Shown here piece after piece: positions 1 to 9,652 of a DNA stretch of 64,000 nt (the first letter of the stretch is position 1; each line of letters starts with the position of its first letter). The stretch comes from Clostridium sp. C2-6-12 (GTDB lineage: Bacteria > Bacillota > Clostridia > Clostridiales > Clostridiaceae). Both the position numbers and the translations under genes were made by a program. The stretch spans positions 1-64,000 of the forward strand of contig NZ_JAABNP010000001.1 of assembly GCF_009928485.1 (NCBI RefSeq), given 5' to 3'. The notes beneath the pieces were generated by a model. The model searched no databases. It was not told the DNA's origin and saw only the letters and a list, made by a program, of their open reading frames with translations.

Positions 1-1
1 T

Positions 2-364
2 ATCGGAGCATTATTAAGAGGTGTGCAAAGAACTGATATCGAAAGAGGTCAAGTACTAGCAGTGCCAAACTCAGTACATCCACATACAAACTTTGTAGGT
101 CAAGTGTACGTATTAAAGAAAGAAGAAGGTGGAAGACATACTCCATTCTTTGATGGATATAGACCACAATTCTATTTCAGAACAACAGACGTTACAGGAT
201 CAATCAAATTACCAGATGGAATGGAAATGGTAATGCCTGGAGATCATATCGACATGAAAGTTGAATTAATCACTCCAATCGCAATGGATGAAGGATTAAG
301 ATTCGCTATCAGAGAAGGTGGAAGAACTGTAGGTTCTGGAGTTGTTACTAGCATAGAAAAATAA
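2..364 (+). CDS. tuf: Elongation factor Tu, C-terminal part (cut by window start)
   Basis: EF-Tu is the GTPase that brings aminoacyl-tRNA to the ribosome A site. Only the last 120 codons are present, and the frame is open to the left edge with no start. The visible part covers the end of domain II and domain [19 protein letters not shown], the [13 protein letters not shown] stretch and the terminal [19 protein letters not shown] motif are near-invariant in bacterial EF-Tu. The GTPase domain lies outside the window. A strong hairpin terminator follows the stop, so tuf ends its own unit before the S10 operon. Identity is certain; whether this is tufA or tufB cannot be told. Confidence 0.97.
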   Translation: MGALLRGVQRTDIERGQVLAVPNSVHPHTNFVGQVYVLKKEEGGRHTPFFDGYRPQFYFRTTDVTGSIKLPDGMEMVMPGDHIDMKVELITPIAMDEGLRFAIREGGRTVGSGVVTSIEK

Positions 365-388
365 GATTAAACAACTTAAAATTTTAAA

Positions 389-424
389 TAATAAAAGCAA
401 GGAAATATTTCCTTGCTTTTATTA
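389..424 (+). terminator. Terminator after tuf
   Basis: A perfect palindrome with the core AAAGCAAGGAAA and its complement TTTCCTTGCTTT has almost no loop and ends in TTTTATTA. It starts 24 bases after the tuf stop. The symmetric A and T flanks would let it work on either strand. Confidence 0.9.
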
Positions 425-591
425 TTTAAAGGATCCATTTTAAATGTAAAATTGATGAAATAAGTTATTATTAAAAATAGAATAAAAAATGCATAAAAAT
501 TATTGAAAAATTATTTATTATCAAGTAAAATAGTAAAAGCTAAATAAGAGCGAAAGAAAAAATAAAAAGTTAGAAAAATGTAAAAAAAAGC

Positions 592-620
592 TTGAAAAGA
601 CTGTGCAACAATAGTATAAT
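592..620 (+). promoter_or_regulatory. S10 operon promoter
   Basis: TTGAAA (592-597) and TATAAT (615-620) are separated by exactly 17 bases, a near-consensus housekeeping sigma promoter. Initiation would fall near 627, giving a leader of about 190 bases before rpsJ. The 425-591 stretch upstream is AT-rich and shows nothing else. Confidence 0.85.
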
Positions 621-626
621 TAAGAA

Positions 627-819
627 GTTGCATAGCATACAGCGATGAATCAAGAGGTTGCCGGACTTCCGGGTAATTCTTGATGAGTTAGTTTGGGTCT
701 AGAACCCAGCGACAGGGATTCAATTAAACATGCAAAGGTGCGAAACACCTGGAGCAGTTTACAGAATAGCCGCTGTTGTGCGTTAGAAGTAAAACGTACA
801 TAAAAAGGAGGGAAATGAA
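627..819 (+). ncRNA. Structured 5' leader of the S10 operon, candidate autoregulatory RNA
   Basis: The leader is much richer in G and C than the surrounding spacer and contains several perfect helices. ATCAAGA (649-655) pairs with TCTTGAT (678-684) and encloses a CCGG-ACTT-CCGG hairpin (661-672). TGGGT (694-698) pairs with ACCCA (704-708). AGGTG (736-740) pairs with CACCT (746-750) around a CGAAA loop. The ribosome binding site AAGGAGGG at 805-812 follows. S10 operons are feedback-controlled by L4 in gamma-proteobacteria. A similar role here is inference; the fold does not look like the E. coli leader and no obvious U-tract terminator is present. Confidence 0.65.
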
Positions 820-1128
820 ATGTCAAAGCAAAAAATAAGAATTAGATTAAAAGCTTTTGATCACACTATATTAGATCAATCAGCTGAAAAGATCGTTGAA
901 ACTGCAAAAACAACTGGAGCTAAGGTAGTAGGGCCAGTGCCATTACCAACAGAAAAAGATGTTGTTACAATATTAAGAGCAGTTCACAAATACAAAGATT
1001 CAAGAGAACAATTCGAAATAAGAACTCATAAGAGATTAATCGATATTGTTAATCCATCACCAAAAACTGTTGATGCATTAATGAGATTAAATCTTCCAGC
1101 TGGTGTTGATATAGAAATCAAACTATAA
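820..1128 (+). CDS. rpsJ: 30S ribosomal protein S10
   Basis: S10 is a head protein of the small subunit; as NusE it also takes part in transcription antitermination with NusB. The 102-residue product matches the usual length. It begins [20 protein letters not shown] and holds the tRNA-site loop region ([14 protein letters not shown]) and the HKRLIDI motif. The start is set by AAGGAGGG seven bases upstream of the ATG. It is the first gene of the S10-spc cluster, directly behind the structured leader, so it would be the first target of any leader control. A 77-base spacer separates it from rplC. Confidence 0.98.
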   Translation: MSKQKIRIRLKAFDHTILDQSAEKIVETAKTTGAKVVGPVPLPTEKDVVTILRAVHKYKDSREQFEIRTHKRLIDIVNPSPKTVDALMRLNLPAGVDIEIKL

Positions 1129-1205
1129 TAACTGGAAATAAAAAATGAAAAACGGCTAGTTATGATTGTTAACAGTCCGCTAATTAGTTTGGGAGGTGTA
1201 AATAC

Positions 1206-1835
1206 ATGAAAAAAGCTATAATAGGTAAAAAAATCGGAATGACACAAATTTTCAATGAAAATGGAAAAGTAATTCCTGTAACTGTAGTAGAAGCTGGTCC
1301 ATGTGTTGTTGTTCAAAAGAAAACATTAGATAATGATGGTTATGAAGCAATACAAGTTGGTTTCGATGAAATAAGAGAAAAATTAGCTAATAAACCAAGA
1401 AAAGGTCAATTTGCTAAAGCAGGAGTAAGCTTAAGAAGAACATTGAAGGAATTTAGATTAGACGATATTAGCCAATATGAAGTTGGAGCTGAAATAAAGG
1501 CTGATGTATTTGAAATAGGGGATAAAGTAGATGTTTCTGCTGTTTCAAAAGGTAAGGGGTTCCAAGGTGCTATTAAGAGATGGAACCAACAAAGAGGAGA
1601 TATGACTCACGGTTCTAAGTTCCATAGAGCACCAGGTTCAATGGGAGCTTCTTCAGATCCATCTAGAACATTCAAAAACAAGAGAATGCCAGGACATATG
1701 GGATCTGTTAATACAACAGTACTTAATTTAGAAGTTGTAAAAGTAATAGCTGAAAAGAATTTAATACTAATCAAGGGTGGAATCCCAGGACCTAATAAAG
1801 GTACAGTAGTAATTAAAGATTCAACTAGAGCTTAA
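1206..1835 (+). CDS. rplC: 50S ribosomal protein L3
   Basis: L3 is an early-assembly large-subunit protein; its long finger reaches the peptidyl transferase centre. The 209 residues equal the B. subtilis length. The start [16 protein letters not shown] and the central [19 protein letters not shown] and [15 protein letters not shown] stretches are signature L3 sequence, including the conserved Gln-rich tip that is methylated in some bacteria. GGGAGGTG lies seven bases upstream of the ATG. It belongs to the S10 operon between rpsJ and rplD. The spacer before it shows no promoter. Confidence 0.98.
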   Translation: MKKAIIGKKIGMTQIFNENGKVIPVTVVEAGPCVVVQKKTLDNDGYEAIQVGFDEIREKLANKPRKGQFAKAGVSLRRTLKEFRLDDISQYEVGAEIKADVFEIGDKVDVSAVSKGKGFQGAIKRWNQQRGDMTHGSKFHRAPGSMGASSDPSRTFKNKRMPGHMGSVNTTVLNLEVVKVIAEKNLILIKGGIPGPNKGTVVIKDSTRA

Positions 1836-1861
1836 TTTCTTTGAAGAAAGGAGGAAGTAGA

Positions 1862-2482
1862 ATGCCTACAGTAGGAGTATTTAATAAAGAAGGAAATAAA
1901 GTTGCTGATATGGAGTTAAATGAAAAAGTATTTGCAACAGAAGTTAACGAATATGCATTACATCAAGTAGTTGTAGCATTATTAGCTAACAAAAGACAAG
2001 GAACTCAATCAACTAAAACTAGATCTGAAGTTAGAGGAGGCGGAATCAAGCCTTGGAGACAAAAGGGTACTGGAAGAGCAAGACAAGGTTCTATCAGAGC
2101 ACCTCAATGGATTAAGGGTGGTATTGTATTCGCACCAAAGCCAAGAGACTACAGAGTTTCAGTTCCAAAGAGTATGAGAAAGGTTGCTATGAAATCTGCT
2201 TTAACTAGCAAGGTACAAGAAAATCAAATGGTTGTTCTTGAATCATTAACTTTCGAAGCACCAAAAACTAAAAACATGGTAGAAATGTTAAAAGCTTTTG
2301 AAGCTAATAAAGCTTTAATCATAACTGCAGAATCAAATGAAGCTGTATATAAATCAGCTAGAAACATTCAAGGAGTAAGTGTTATTCCAGCAAACAACAT
2401 CAATGTATATGATATATTAAAGTATGAAAAATTATTCATTACAAAAGATGCTGTATCAAAAATTGAGGAGGTGTACGCATAA
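1862..2482 (+). CDS. rplD: 50S ribosomal protein L4
   Basis: L4 lines the peptide exit tunnel and binds 23S rRNA; in E. coli it also represses its own operon. I place the start at the ATG in 1862 ([11 protein letters not shown]), because AAAGGAGG lies at 1847-1854 and would be inside the gene if the upstream TTG at 1841 were used. That gives 206 residues, the normal size. The tunnel loop region with [22 protein letters not shown] is intact. The stop overlaps the start of rplW by one base (TAATG), which suggests translational coupling. Confidence 0.97.
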   Translation: MPTVGVFNKEGNKVADMELNEKVFATEVNEYALHQVVVALLANKRQGTQSTKTRSEVRGGGIKPWRQKGTGRARQGSIRAPQWIKGGIVFAPKPRDYRVSVPKSMRKVAMKSALTSKVQENQMVVLESLTFEAPKTKNMVEMLKAFEANKALIITAESNEAVYKSARNIQGVSVIPANNINVYDILKYEKLFITKDAVSKIEEVYA

Positions 2483-2778
2483 TGAAATTAACAAGCCATG
2501 ATATAATTAGAAAGCCAATCATAACTGAAAAAAGTATGGCATCTATGGCAGAAAAGAAGTACACTTTTATAGTTCATGCGGATGCTAATAAATCTCAAAT
2601 AAAAAGAGCCGTAGAAGAAGTTTTCAATGTTAAAGTTGAAGCAGTTAACACTATAAACGGTCTTGGAAAAACTAAGAGAATGGGCGTACATGTAGGTAAG
2701 AGAGCAGACTACAAAAAAGCTGTTGTTAAATTAACTGAAGAAAGCAATGGAATTGAATTCTTCGAAGGAATGCAATAG
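2482..2778 (+). CDS. rplW: 50S ribosomal protein L23
   Basis: L23 sits at the tunnel exit, where it docks trigger factor and the signal recognition particle. The product has 98 residues. It shows the [11 protein letters not shown] start and the [23 protein letters not shown] segment typical of the family. Its ATG overlaps the rplD stop by one base, and the ribosome binding site GAGGAGGTG lies inside the end of rplD. The extended C-terminus ([12 protein letters not shown]) is the usual bacterial form. Confidence 0.97.
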   Translation: MKLTSHDIIRKPIITEKSMASMAEKKYTFIVHADANKSQIKRAVEEVFNVKVEAVNTINGLGKTKRMGVHVGKRADYKKAVVKLTEESNGIEFFEGMQ

Positions 2779-2839
2779 TATAATAAAGCCATTATTGGTG
2801 ATAAGCACCAGAGAAGCTTAAAGAAGGAGGGAATATTAA

Positions 2840-3673
2840 ATGGCAGTTAAAAAGTTTAACCCGATTACACCAGCTAGAAGACAAATGACTATGCCAACTT
2901 TTGAAGAAATAACTTCACAAGAACCAGAGAAGTCACTTCTTGTTGCATTAAAGACTAAAGCGGGTAGAAATAATCAAGGTAAAATCACTGTTAGACACCG
3001 TGGTGGAACTGTTAAGAGAAAATATAGAATAATAGATTTTAAAAGAAATAAAGATGGAATTCCAGCAAAGGTTGAATCTATACAATACGATCCAAACAGA
3101 ACAGCATATATTGCACTTGTTGTATATGCAGATGGAGAAAAGAGATATATTCTTGCTCCAGTTGGATTAAATGTTGGAGATGTAGTTGAATCAGGAGTTA
3201 ATGCTGATATCAAACCAGGTAATGCTCTTCCATTAAAGAACATTCCAGTTGGTACAGTTATTCACAACATTGAATTACAAAAAGGAAAAGGTGGCCAATT
3301 AGTTAGAGCTGCTGGTAACTCAGCACAATTAATGGCTAAAGAAGGAGATTATGCTACTCTTAGATTACCATCAGGTGAAATGAGATATGTAAGAATCGAA
3401 TGTAGAGCTACAATTGGAACACTTTCTAACACAACTAACGATATAGTTAATATCGGTAAAGCTGGTAGAAAGAGACACATGGGATGGAGACCAACAGTTA
3501 GAGGTTCTGTTATGAATCCTAATGATCACCCTCATGGTGGTGGTGAAGGTAAATCACCAGTAGGTAGACCAAGTCCAGTTACTCCTTGGGGTAAACCAGC
3601 ACTTGGATACAAGACTAGAAAGAGCAAAAAATATTCAGATAAGTTTATTATCAAAGGTAGAAAATCTAAGTAG
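2840..3673 (+). CDS. rplB: 50S ribosomal protein L2
   Basis: L2 is a primary rRNA-binding protein needed for subunit joining and peptidyl transfer. The 277-residue length equals that of B. subtilis. The OB-fold region ([16 protein letters not shown]) is followed by the SH3-like domain and the C-terminal [25 protein letters not shown] motif, which holds the His residue close to the catalytic centre. AAGGAGGG precedes the ATG by eight bases. A 61-base spacer separates it from rplW. Confidence 0.98.
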   Translation: MAVKKFNPITPARRQMTMPTFEEITSQEPEKSLLVALKTKAGRNNQGKITVRHRGGTVKRKYRIIDFKRNKDGIPAKVESIQYDPNRTAYIALVVYADGEKRYILAPVGLNVGDVVESGVNADIKPGNALPLKNIPVGTVIHNIELQKGKGGQLVRAAGNSAQLMAKEGDYATLRLPSGEMRYVRIECRATIGTLSNTTNDIVNIGKAGRKRHMGWRPTVRGSVMNPNDHPHGGGEGKSPVGRPSPVTPWGKPALGYKTRKSKKYSDKFIIKGRKSK

Positions 3674-3738
3674 TTTGGGGAGAATAGTAAGTTCTCTTCA
3701 CATCTTAGTACTTAGCGTTTATGAAGGGAGGCATATTA

Positions 3739-4017
3739 GTGAGTAGATCAACAAAAAAAGCACCTTTTGTTCATGAAGGACTTTTCAACAAAATTGAAGA
3801 AATGAATGGTAGTGGAGATAAAAAAGTTGTAAAGACTTGGTCAAGAAGTTCAACAATTTTTCCACAATTTATAGGGCACACAATTGCTGTTCATGATGGA
3901 AGAAAACATGTACCAGTATATATATCAGAAGATATGGTTGGACATAAGTTAGGTGAATTCGTATTAACTAGAACTTATAAAGGTCATGAAGCTGATAAAA
4001 CATCAAAAAAGAGATAG
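3739..4017 (+). CDS. rpsS: 30S ribosomal protein S19
   Basis: S19 is a head protein that contacts the A-site tRNA and S13. The likely start is the GTG at 3739 ([14 protein letters not shown]): GGGAGG at 3726-3731 lies just upstream, and it gives 92 residues, as in B. subtilis. An ATG at 3721 would put the ribosome binding site inside the gene. The [28 protein letters not shown] core and [13 protein letters not shown] are diagnostic. Confidence 0.97.
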   Translation: MSRSTKKAPFVHEGLFNKIEEMNGSGDKKVVKTWSRSSTIFPQFIGHTIAVHDGRKHVPVYISEDMVGHKLGEFVLTRTYKGHEADKTSKKR

Positions 4018-4037
4018 CCTGGAAAGGAGGATCATAA

Positions 4038-4373
4038 ATGGAAGCTAGAGCTATAGCAAAATACATCAGAATGTCTCCAACAAAAGTAGGAGCGGTTCTT
4101 GATTTAATCAGAGGAAAACAAGTTAATGAAGCTTTTGCTATATTACAATTTACTCCAAGAGAAGCAGCTGTTGTAATTAACAAAGTTCTAAAATCTGCTG
4201 TTGCTAATGCAGAAAACAATTTAGAATTAAATGCTGATAACTTATATGTTTCAGAATGTTTTGTTGGGCAAGGTTCAACATTAAAGAGATTTCAACCTCA
4301 TGCTCAAGGTAGAGCATTCAAAATTTTAAAGAAAACAAGCAATATAACAGTAGTTGTTAAAGAAAGAGCTTAG
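4038..4373 (+). CDS. rplV: 50S ribosomal protein L22
   Basis: L22 lines the exit tunnel; its beta hairpin forms, with L4, the constriction where macrolides act. The product has 111 residues. It begins [17 protein letters not shown] and ends with the hairpin segment [18 protein letters not shown] followed by TSNITVVV. The tip is wild type in appearance. AAAGGAGG lies upstream, in the 20-base gap after rpsS. Confidence 0.97.
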   Translation: MEARAIAKYIRMSPTKVGAVLDLIRGKQVNEAFAILQFTPREAAVVINKVLKSAVANAENNLELNADNLYVSECFVGQGSTLKRFQPHAQGRAFKILKKTSNITVVVKERA

Positions 4374-4395
4374 TTTATAAAGGAGGGAAATGCAA

Positions 4396-5064
4396 GTGGG
4401 TCAAAAAGTAAATCCTCATGGCCTAAGAGTAGGTGTTATCAAAGGATGGGATGCAAAATGGTATGCTAATAAAAAGAATTTTGCAGACAATCTTGTTGAA
4501 GATAATCAAATTAGAAAGTTTGTTAAAAAAGAACTTTTTTCAGCAGGTATTTCTAAAGTAGAAATTGAAAGAGCAGCTAAAAGAGTTAAATTAAATATAC
4601 ACACAGCAAAGCCAGGTGTTATCATAGGTAAGGGTGGAGCTGGAATTGAAGCATTAAAGAACAAATTAACTCAATTTGTTAAAGGTAAAAATGTTTTAAT
4701 AAACATAGTAGAAGTTAAGAGTGCAGAAGCAGATGCTCAATTAATGGCAGAAAACATTGCTGCACAATTAGAAAAGAGAATTTCATTCAGAAGAGCTATG
4801 AAGCAAACAATGCAAAGAGGTATGAAACAAGGAATTAAAGGTGTAAAAACTGCATGTTCTGGAAGACTTGGCGGAGCTGAAATAGCAAGAACTGAACATT
4901 ATCATGAAGGAACAATTCCACTACAAACATTAAGAGCTGATATCGAATATGGATTTGCAGAAGCAGATACAACATACGGTAAAATCGGAGTTAAGGTTTG
5001 GGTTTATAATGGAGAAGTTCTTCCAACTAAGAAAGTAGAAAAGGAAGAAGAGGCTAACGCATAG
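4396..5064 (+). CDS. rpsC: 30S ribosomal protein S3
   Basis: S3 forms part of the mRNA entry site and has helicase activity with S4 and S5. The start is taken as the GTG at 4396 ([13 protein letters not shown]), eight bases after AGGAGGG; the ATG two codons upstream is too close to that site. The product has 222 residues. A KH domain with [15 protein letters not shown] (about residues 72-87) and a C-terminal domain with [20 protein letters not shown] are visible. The acidic tail [10 protein letters not shown] is a common low-GC feature. Confidence 0.97.
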   Translation: MGQKVNPHGLRVGVIKGWDAKWYANKKNFADNLVEDNQIRKFVKKELFSAGISKVEIERAAKRVKLNIHTAKPGVIIGKGGAGIEALKNKLTQFVKGKNVLINIVEVKSAEADAQLMAENIAAQLEKRISFRRAMKQTMQRGMKQGIKGVKTACSGRLGGAEIARTEHYHEGTIPLQTLRADIEYGFAEADTTYGKIGVKVWVYNGEVLPTKKVEKEEEANA

Positions 5065-5081
5065 GAAAGGAGGAATAGATC

Positions 5082-5516
5082 ATGTTAATGCCTAAAAGGG
5101 TAAAACATCGTAAGGTGCAACGTGGTAGAATGAAAGGTAAAGCAACAAGAGGTAATTTCTTAGCTTATGGAGATTTCGGAATTCAAGCTTTAACTTGTGG
5201 ATGGATTACAAGTAACCAAATTGAATCTGCCAGAATTGCAATCAATAGATACATTAAAAGAGGTGGAAAACTTTGGATAAAGATTTTCCCAGATAAGCCA
5301 GTTACAGAAAAACCAGCTGAAACAAGAATGGGTTCAGGTAAAGGATCACCAGAATACTGGGTTGCAGTAGTTAAGCCAGGTAGAATATTATTTGAATTAT
5401 CAGGTGTAGCAGAAGAAACTGCAAGAGAAGCGATGAGACTTGCTTCACACAAACTTCCTGTAAAGACAAAATTTGTTTCAAAGAGAGATTTTGCGGAAAT
5501 GGGTGGTGAACAATAA
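5082..5516 (+). CDS. rplP: 50S ribosomal protein L16
   Basis: L16 organises the A site of the large subunit. The 144 residues from the ATG at 5082 match the B. subtilis length and begin [19 protein letters not shown]. The [18 protein letters not shown] and [19 protein letters not shown] segments are family signatures. GAAAGGAGG at 5065-5073 stands eight bases upstream, which favours this ATG over one two codons later. The stop overlaps the rpmC start by one base (TAATG). Confidence 0.97.
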   Translation: MLMPKRVKHRKVQRGRMKGKATRGNFLAYGDFGIQALTCGWITSNQIESARIAINRYIKRGGKLWIKIFPDKPVTEKPAETRMGSGKGSPEYWVAVVKPGRILFELSGVAEETAREAMRLASHKLPVKTKFVSKRDFAEMGGEQ

Positions 5517-5728
5517 TGAAGGCTAGAGAATTAAAAGAATTAAAATCAAGCAATCCTCAAGATTTAACAGCAAAACTAGGCGATCTTAAAGCTGAATTAT
5601 TTAACTTAAGATTTCAATTAGCTACAGGTCAATTAGAAAATCCAATGAGAATAAGAGAAGTTAAGAAGTCTATAGCCCAAATAAAAACCATCTTAAGAGA
5701 AGAAGAATTAAAGGCATTGGAACAATAA
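5516..5728 (+). CDS. rpmC: 50S ribosomal protein L29
   Basis: L29 is a small two-helix protein near the tunnel exit. The 70 residues start [21 protein letters not shown] and carry the [25 protein letters not shown] signature. It is coupled to rplP by a one-base stop/start overlap. It has a few more C-terminal residues (EEELKALEQ) than the 66-residue Bacillus form. Confidence 0.96.
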   Translation: MKARELKELKSSNPQDLTAKLGDLKAELFNLRFQLATGQLENPMRIREVKKSIAQIKTILREEELKALEQ

Positions 5729-5751
5729 AAGTCGGAAGGAGGTAAAACCCA

Positions 5752-6006
5752 ATGGAAAGAGCATTAAGAAAAAAGAGAATCGGTAGGGTTGTTTCTGATA
5801 AAATGGAAAAAACTATCGTAGTTGCTGTTGAAACTAAGGTTAGACATCCACTATACGGAAAAACAGTTAATAGAACTACAAAGTTTAAAGTACATGATGA
5901 AAACAATGAAGCTAAAATTAATGATAGAGTATCAATAATGGAAACTAGACCTTTATCTAAAGATAAGAGATGGAGACTTGTTGAAATAGTTGAAAAGGCT
6001 AAATAA
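5752..6006 (+). CDS. rpsQ: 30S ribosomal protein S17
   Basis: S17 is an OB-fold protein and a primary 16S rRNA binder. The 84 residues include the [19 protein letters not shown] and [21 protein letters not shown] motifs and the terminal [26 protein letters not shown] lies upstream in a 23-base spacer after rpmC. Confidence 0.97.
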   Translation: MERALRKKRIGRVVSDKMEKTIVVAVETKVRHPLYGKTVNRTTKFKVHDENNEAKINDRVSIMETRPLSKDKRWRLVEIVEKAK

Positions 6007-6034
6007 GCTTTAAAACTGAAAGGAGGGTAATTCA

Positions 6035-6403
6035 ATGATACAACAACAAACCTTATTAAAGGTTGCAGATAATTCAGGTGCAAAAGAAATTATGTGTATC
6101 AGAGTCCTAGGCGGATCTAAAAGAAAGTTTGGTAATATCGGTGATATTATAGTAGCGAGCGTTAAAAGTGCAACACCAGGTGGAGTTGTTAAAAAAGGTG
6201 AAGTTGTAAAGGCAGTTGTAGTTAGATCAGTAAAAGGTGTAAGAAGAGCAGATGGTTCATATATAAAATTTGACGAAAACGCAGCAGTTATAATTAAAGA
6301 TGATAAACAACCAAAAGGAACTCGTATCTTTGGACCTGTTGCTAGGGAGCTAAGAGATAAAGAATTCAACAAAATTTTATCATTAGCACCAGAAGTTCTA
6401 TAA
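6035..6403 (+). CDS. rplN: 50S ribosomal protein L14
   Basis: L14 lies at the subunit interface and is the docking site of RsfS. The 122 residues match the usual length exactly. [27 protein letters not shown] opens the gene, and the terminal [20 protein letters not shown] is diagnostic. AAAGGAGGG stands upstream of the ATG. The next gene, rplX, begins within 20 bases. Confidence 0.98.
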   Translation: MIQQQTLLKVADNSGAKEIMCIRVLGGSKRKFGNIGDIIVASVKSATPGGVVKKGEVVKAVVVRSVKGVRRADGSYIKFDENAAVIIKDDKQPKGTRIFGPVARELRDKEFNKILSLAPEVL

Positions 6404-6418
6404 GAGGAGGTGGCTAAC

Positions 6419-6733
6419 TTGAAGATACATGTAAGAAAGAATGATACAGTTATTGTTATATCAGGAAAAGATAAAGGCAAGACTGGAGAAATAGTAAAGA
6501 CATATCCAAAGACAGGAAAAGTTCTTGTTCAAGGAGTTAACATAGTAAAGAAACATCAAAAGGCTAAACAAGGCCAAATGGAAAGCGCTATAATTGAAAA
6601 AGAAGCGGCTATCAATAGTTCAAAAGTTATGTTATATTGTAACAAATGTAAGAATGCAACTAGAATTAGTAACAAAATCCTAGATGATGGTACTAAGGTT
6701 AGAGTATGTAAAAAATGCGGAGAAACATTCTAA
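6419..6733 (+). CDS. rplX: 50S ribosomal protein L24, zinc-type
   Basis: L24 is an assembly initiator of the large subunit. The best start is the TTG at 6419 ([20 protein letters not shown]), eight bases after GAGGAGG; an upstream GTG at 6410 overlaps that site. The product has 104 residues. The N-terminal KOW motif ([13 protein letters not shown]) is followed by a C-terminal module with C74-x2-C77 and C97-x2-C100, spacing that suggests one bound zinc ion. The zinc role is inference from the cysteine pattern. Confidence 0.95.
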   Translation: MKIHVRKNDTVIVISGKDKGKTGEIVKTYPKTGKVLVQGVNIVKKHQKAKQGQMESAIIEKEAAINSSKVMLYCNKCKNATRISNKILDDGTKVRVCKKCGETF

Positions 6734-6756
6734 TTTTGAAAGGAGGTAATACTAAT

Positions 6757-7296
6757 ATGACAAGACTTCAAGAAAAGTATCAAAAAGAAGTAATTCCAGC
6801 TATGATCGAAAAGTTCGGATATAAAAATATAATGGAAGTTCCCAAGTTAGAAAAGATCGTTATAAATATGGGAGTTGGAGAAGCTAAAGAAAATCAAAAG
6901 GTATTAGAATCAGCAGTTAATGACTTAACATTAATAGCAGGTCAAAAGCCAATATTAACAAGAGCAAAGAAATCAGTAGCTAACTTTAAAATCAGAGAAA
7001 ACATGGCATTAGGATGCAAAGTTACTCTAAGAAAAGTTCAAATGTATGAATTTGCTGATAAGTTAATGAGTATCGCTTTACCTAGAGTTAGAGATTTCAG
7101 AGGAGTTTCTAGCAAAGCATTTGATGGTAGAGGAAACTATTCTTTAGGAATTAAAGAACAAATAATATTCCCAGAAATTGAATATGATAAGATTGACAAA
7201 GTTAGAGGGATGGATATAATCTTCGTTACTACAGCTAACACTGACGAAGAAGCTAGGGAATTATTAAGATTCCTAGGAATGCCATTCGCTCAATAA
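6757..7296 (+). CDS. rplE: 50S ribosomal protein L5
   Basis: L5 binds 5S rRNA in the central protuberance. The ATG at 6757 ([20 protein letters not shown]) follows AAAGGAGG and gives 179 residues, identical to the Bacillus length; an upstream ATG at 6715 lies inside rplX and has no suitable site. [31 protein letters not shown] and [20 protein letters not shown] are diagnostic. Confidence 0.97.
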   Translation: MTRLQEKYQKEVIPAMIEKFGYKNIMEVPKLEKIVINMGVGEAKENQKVLESAVNDLTLIAGQKPILTRAKKSVANFKIRENMALGCKVTLRKVQMYEFADKLMSIALPRVRDFRGVSSKAFDGRGNYSLGIKEQIIFPEIEYDKIDKVRGMDIIFVTTANTDEEARELLRFLGMPFAQ

Positions 7297-7312
7297 TAAG
7301 GAGGGAAACACA

Positions 7313-7498
7313 TTGGCACGTAAAGCTATTATTGAAAAGTGGAGCAAAACTCCTAAGTACCAAACAAGAGCTTATACAAGATGTAGAATATGTGGAAGAC
7401 CACATGCTGTATTAAAGAAATATGGAGTATGCCGTATTTGTTTTAGAGAACTTGCTTATAAGGGCGAAATTCCAGGTTGTAGAAAAGCAAGTTGGTAA
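7313..7498 (+). CDS. rpsZ: 30S ribosomal protein S14, zinc type
   Basis: S14 assembles late into the head of the small subunit. The 61-residue length and the pair C24-x2-C27 ... C40-x2-C43 mark the short zinc-binding form, not the long zinc-free paralogue that bacteria use under zinc limitation. The start is a TTG at 7313 preceded by AAGGAGGG; no ATG is nearby. It sits in its usual place between rplE and rpsH. Confidence 0.96.
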   Translation: MARKAIIEKWSKTPKYQTRAYTRCRICGRPHAVLKKYGVCRICFRELAYKGEIPGCRKASW

Positions 7499-7530
7499 TA
7501 TATACAATGTAACGAAAGGAGGCACATTAA

Positions 7531-7929
7531 ATGGTTATGACAGATCCTATAGCAGATTTATTAACTCGTGTAAGAAATGCTAATTCTGTAAGACATGAAG
7601 TGGTAGAAGTACCTTCTTCAAAAGTAAAGAAGGAAATTGCAAATATATTATTACAAGAGGGTTATATAAAAGAAGTAAATGAATATAACGATGGTGTAGT
7701 TCCAATGTTAAGATTATCTCTTAAATATGGTGCTAACAAAGAAAGAGTTATAACTGGTATTAAGAGAATTTCTAAGCCAGGATTAAGAGTTTACTGTAAG
7801 AAAGATGAAGTACCAAAGGTTCTTAACGGATTAGGAATCGCTGTTGTTTCAACTTCAAATGGAATAATGGTAGATAGAGAAGCTAGAAAGAAAAATTTAG
7901 GCGGAGAAGTAATCTGTTACGTTTGGTAA
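7531..7929 (+). CDS. rpsH: 30S ribosomal protein S8
   Basis: S8 binds the central domain of 16S rRNA and in E. coli represses the spc operon. The 132 residues equal the Bacillus form. [15 protein letters not shown] near the start, [28 protein letters not shown] and the terminal GGEVICYVW are typical. AAAGGAGG at 7515-7522 is eight bases before the ATG at 7531, which decides it over the ATG at 7537. Confidence 0.98.
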   Translation: MVMTDPIADLLTRVRNANSVRHEVVEVPSSKVKKEIANILLQEGYIKEVNEYNDGVVPMLRLSLKYGANKERVITGIKRISKPGLRVYCKKDEVPKVLNGLGIAVVSTSNGIMVDREARKKNLGGEVICYVW

Positions 7930-8003
7930 TATCTTATAAATAAGTAAACTAGGCGAAATTGTTATAGATATACGATTTTTAAATAATTACAGGAGGTGCA
8001 ATT

Positions 8004-8546
8004 ATGTCAAGAGTAGGTAGATTACCAATAGCTATCCCTGCTGGCGTAACTGTTACTGTAACACCAGACAACGTTGTTACAGTTAAGGGTCCAAAAGGTG
8101 AATTAGTTAAGACTATGCATACAGATATCAGCATAGCTGTTGAAAACAATGAAGTAATTGTTACTAGACATAGTGAACAAAAAGACCACAGAGCTCTTCA
8201 CGGTTTAACAAGAGCATTGATTAATAATATGGTAATTGGAGTAAAAGAAGGTTATCAAAAGACTTTAGATTTAGTTGGTGTTGGTTACAGAGCTCAATTA
8301 CAAGGAAAGAAAATTGTAATGAATCTTGGATACTCACATCCAGTTGAAATCGAACCTATTGACGGAATCACATTCGAAACTCCAGCTCCAACTAGAATAA
8401 TAGTTAGTGGAATCGACAAAGAAAAAGTTGGATTTGCTGCAGCAGATATAAGAAAGTGGAGATTACCAGAACCATACAAAGGTAAGGGTATCAAGTACGA
8501 TAACGAAGTGATTAGACGTAAAGAAGGTAAGACTGGTAAGAAATAA
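8004..8546 (+). CDS. rplF: 50S ribosomal protein L6
   Basis: L6 lies near the sarcin-ricin loop and the factor-binding site. The 180 residues form two related domains, with [14 protein letters not shown] at the start and the C-terminal motif [39 protein letters not shown] precedes the ATG. The 74-base spacer after rpsH contains no clear promoter or terminator. Confidence 0.98.
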   Translation: MSRVGRLPIAIPAGVTVTVTPDNVVTVKGPKGELVKTMHTDISIAVENNEVIVTRHSEQKDHRALHGLTRALINNMVIGVKEGYQKTLDLVGVGYRAQLQGKKIVMNLGYSHPVEIEPIDGITFETPAPTRIIVSGIDKEKVGFAAADIRKWRLPEPYKGKGIKYDNEVIRRKEGKTGKK

Positions 8547-8564
8547 TAGAAAGGAGTGAGTTTT

Positions 8565-8924
8565 ATGTTCAAGAAGGTAGACAAAAAAGCTAATAGAGAA
8601 AAACGTCACCTTAGAGTTCGTAAAAAAGTTTTTGGAACTGCGGAAAGACCAAGACTTTCAATTTTTAAGAGTGAAAAGAATATATATGCACAAGTCATTG
8701 ATGATATAAATGGTGTTACTTTAGTAGCTGCGTCAAGTTTAGACAAAGGTTTTGCTGGAAAAGGTGGAAACAAAGAAGGTGCTAAGCTTGTTGGAGAAGC
8801 AGTGGCTAAAAAAGCTATTGAAAAAGGAATTGAAGCAGTGGTATTTGATAGAGGTGGATACATATATCACGGAAGAATTCAAGAATTAGCACAAGCAGCT
8901 AGAGAAGCAGGCTTGAAATTCTAA
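8565..8924 (+). CDS. rplR: 50S ribosomal protein L18
   Basis: L18 bridges 5S and 23S rRNA. The ATG at 8565 ([19 protein letters not shown]) stands eight bases after AAAGGAG, which makes it better than the in-frame GTG at 8556. The product has 119 residues, close to the 120 of Bacillus. [23 protein letters not shown] and the terminal [23 protein letters not shown] are diagnostic. Confidence 0.97.
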   Translation: MFKKVDKKANREKRHLRVRKKVFGTAERPRLSIFKSEKNIYAQVIDDINGVTLVAASSLDKGFAGKGGNKEGAKLVGEAVAKKAIEKGIEAVVFDRGGYIYHGRIQELAQAAREAGLKF

Positions 8925-8942
8925 TAACGAGGAGGGAAATAA

Positions 8943-9440
8943 ATGAGAATCGATCCTAGTACACTAGACCTTAAAGAAAAGGTTGTTTTCATAAACAGAG
9001 TTACTAAGGTTGTTAAGGGTGGTAGAAACTTCAGATTCAGCGCTTTAGTTGTTGTCGGAGACGAGAACGGACACGTTGGTGTTGGAATGGGTAAATCTAT
9101 CGAAATCCCAGAAGCAATTAAAAAAGGAATAGAAGATGCTAAGAAAAACTTAGTAAATGTTGCTATAGTAGGAACAACAGTTCCACATCAAGTGAACGGT
9201 AAATTTGGAACTTCAAATGTTCTAATTATGCCAGCTAAAGAAGGTACAGGAGTTATCGCTGGAGGTCCAGCAAGAGTTGTACTTGAATTGGCAGGATTAA
9301 AGGATGTAAGAGCTAAGTCATTAGGCTCAAACAACCCAAATAACATGGTAAATGCTACAATAAACGGATTAGCTAGCTTAAGAACAGCTGAAGATATTGC
9401 TAAATTAAGAGGCAAATCTGTTGAAGAAATATTAGGTTAG
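8943..9440 (+). CDS. rpsE: 30S ribosomal protein S5
   Basis: S5 is an accuracy protein beside S4 and helps unwind mRNA at the entry. The 165 residues hold an N-terminal dsRNA-binding-like domain ([24 protein letters not shown]) and a C-terminal domain with [36 protein letters not shown] is upstream. The stop is followed after 11 bases by rpmD. Confidence 0.98.
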   Translation: MRIDPSTLDLKEKVVFINRVTKVVKGGRNFRFSALVVVGDENGHVGVGMGKSIEIPEAIKKGIEDAKKNLVNVAIVGTTVPHQVNGKFGTSNVLIMPAKEGTGVIAGGPARVVLELAGLKDVRAKSLGSNNPNNMVNATINGLASLRTAEDIAKLRGKSVEEILG

Positions 9441-9451
9441 GAGGCATTGCA

Positions 9452-9631
9452 ATGGCTAAAGTAAGAGTTACATTAGTAAAGAGCTTAATAGGTAGAAAGA
9501 AAGACCATATCGCTACTGCAAATGCTCTTGGACTTAAAAAGATAAGAAATACTATTGAAACTGAGGCAACACCTCAAATACAAGGTATGATAAAAAAGAT
9601 TGAATATCTATTAAAGGTAGAAGAAGTATAA
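9452..9631 (+). CDS. rpmD: 50S ribosomal protein L30
   Basis: A 59-residue protein starting [20 protein letters not shown] and ending [11 protein letters not shown] is read from the ATG at 9452, eight bases after TTAGGAGG. It has the normal L30 length and the ferredoxin-like sequence with [11 protein letters not shown]. Its place between rpsE and rplO is the standard one in the spc operon. L30 occurs in many but not all bacteria and binds the 23S rRNA near 5S rRNA. Confidence 0.96.
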   Translation: MAKVRVTLVKSLIGRKKDHIATANALGLKKIRNTIETEATPQIQGMIKKIEYLLKVEEV

Positions 9632-9652
9632 AAATAAGGAGGTGCACTGAAT

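Noticed and set aside
627-819. tmRNA-like GACAGGGATT stretch in the rpsJ leader
   Set aside because: The resemblance is only a few bases; there is no tRNA-like acceptor domain, tag ORF or CCA end.
1026-1316. Long minus-strand frame opposite rpsJ-rplC, and many similar frames opposite r-protein genes
   Set aside because: No ribosome binding sites, overlap with certain genes, and low-complexity Phe/Ser/Leu-rich translations: shadows of AT-rich coding DNA.
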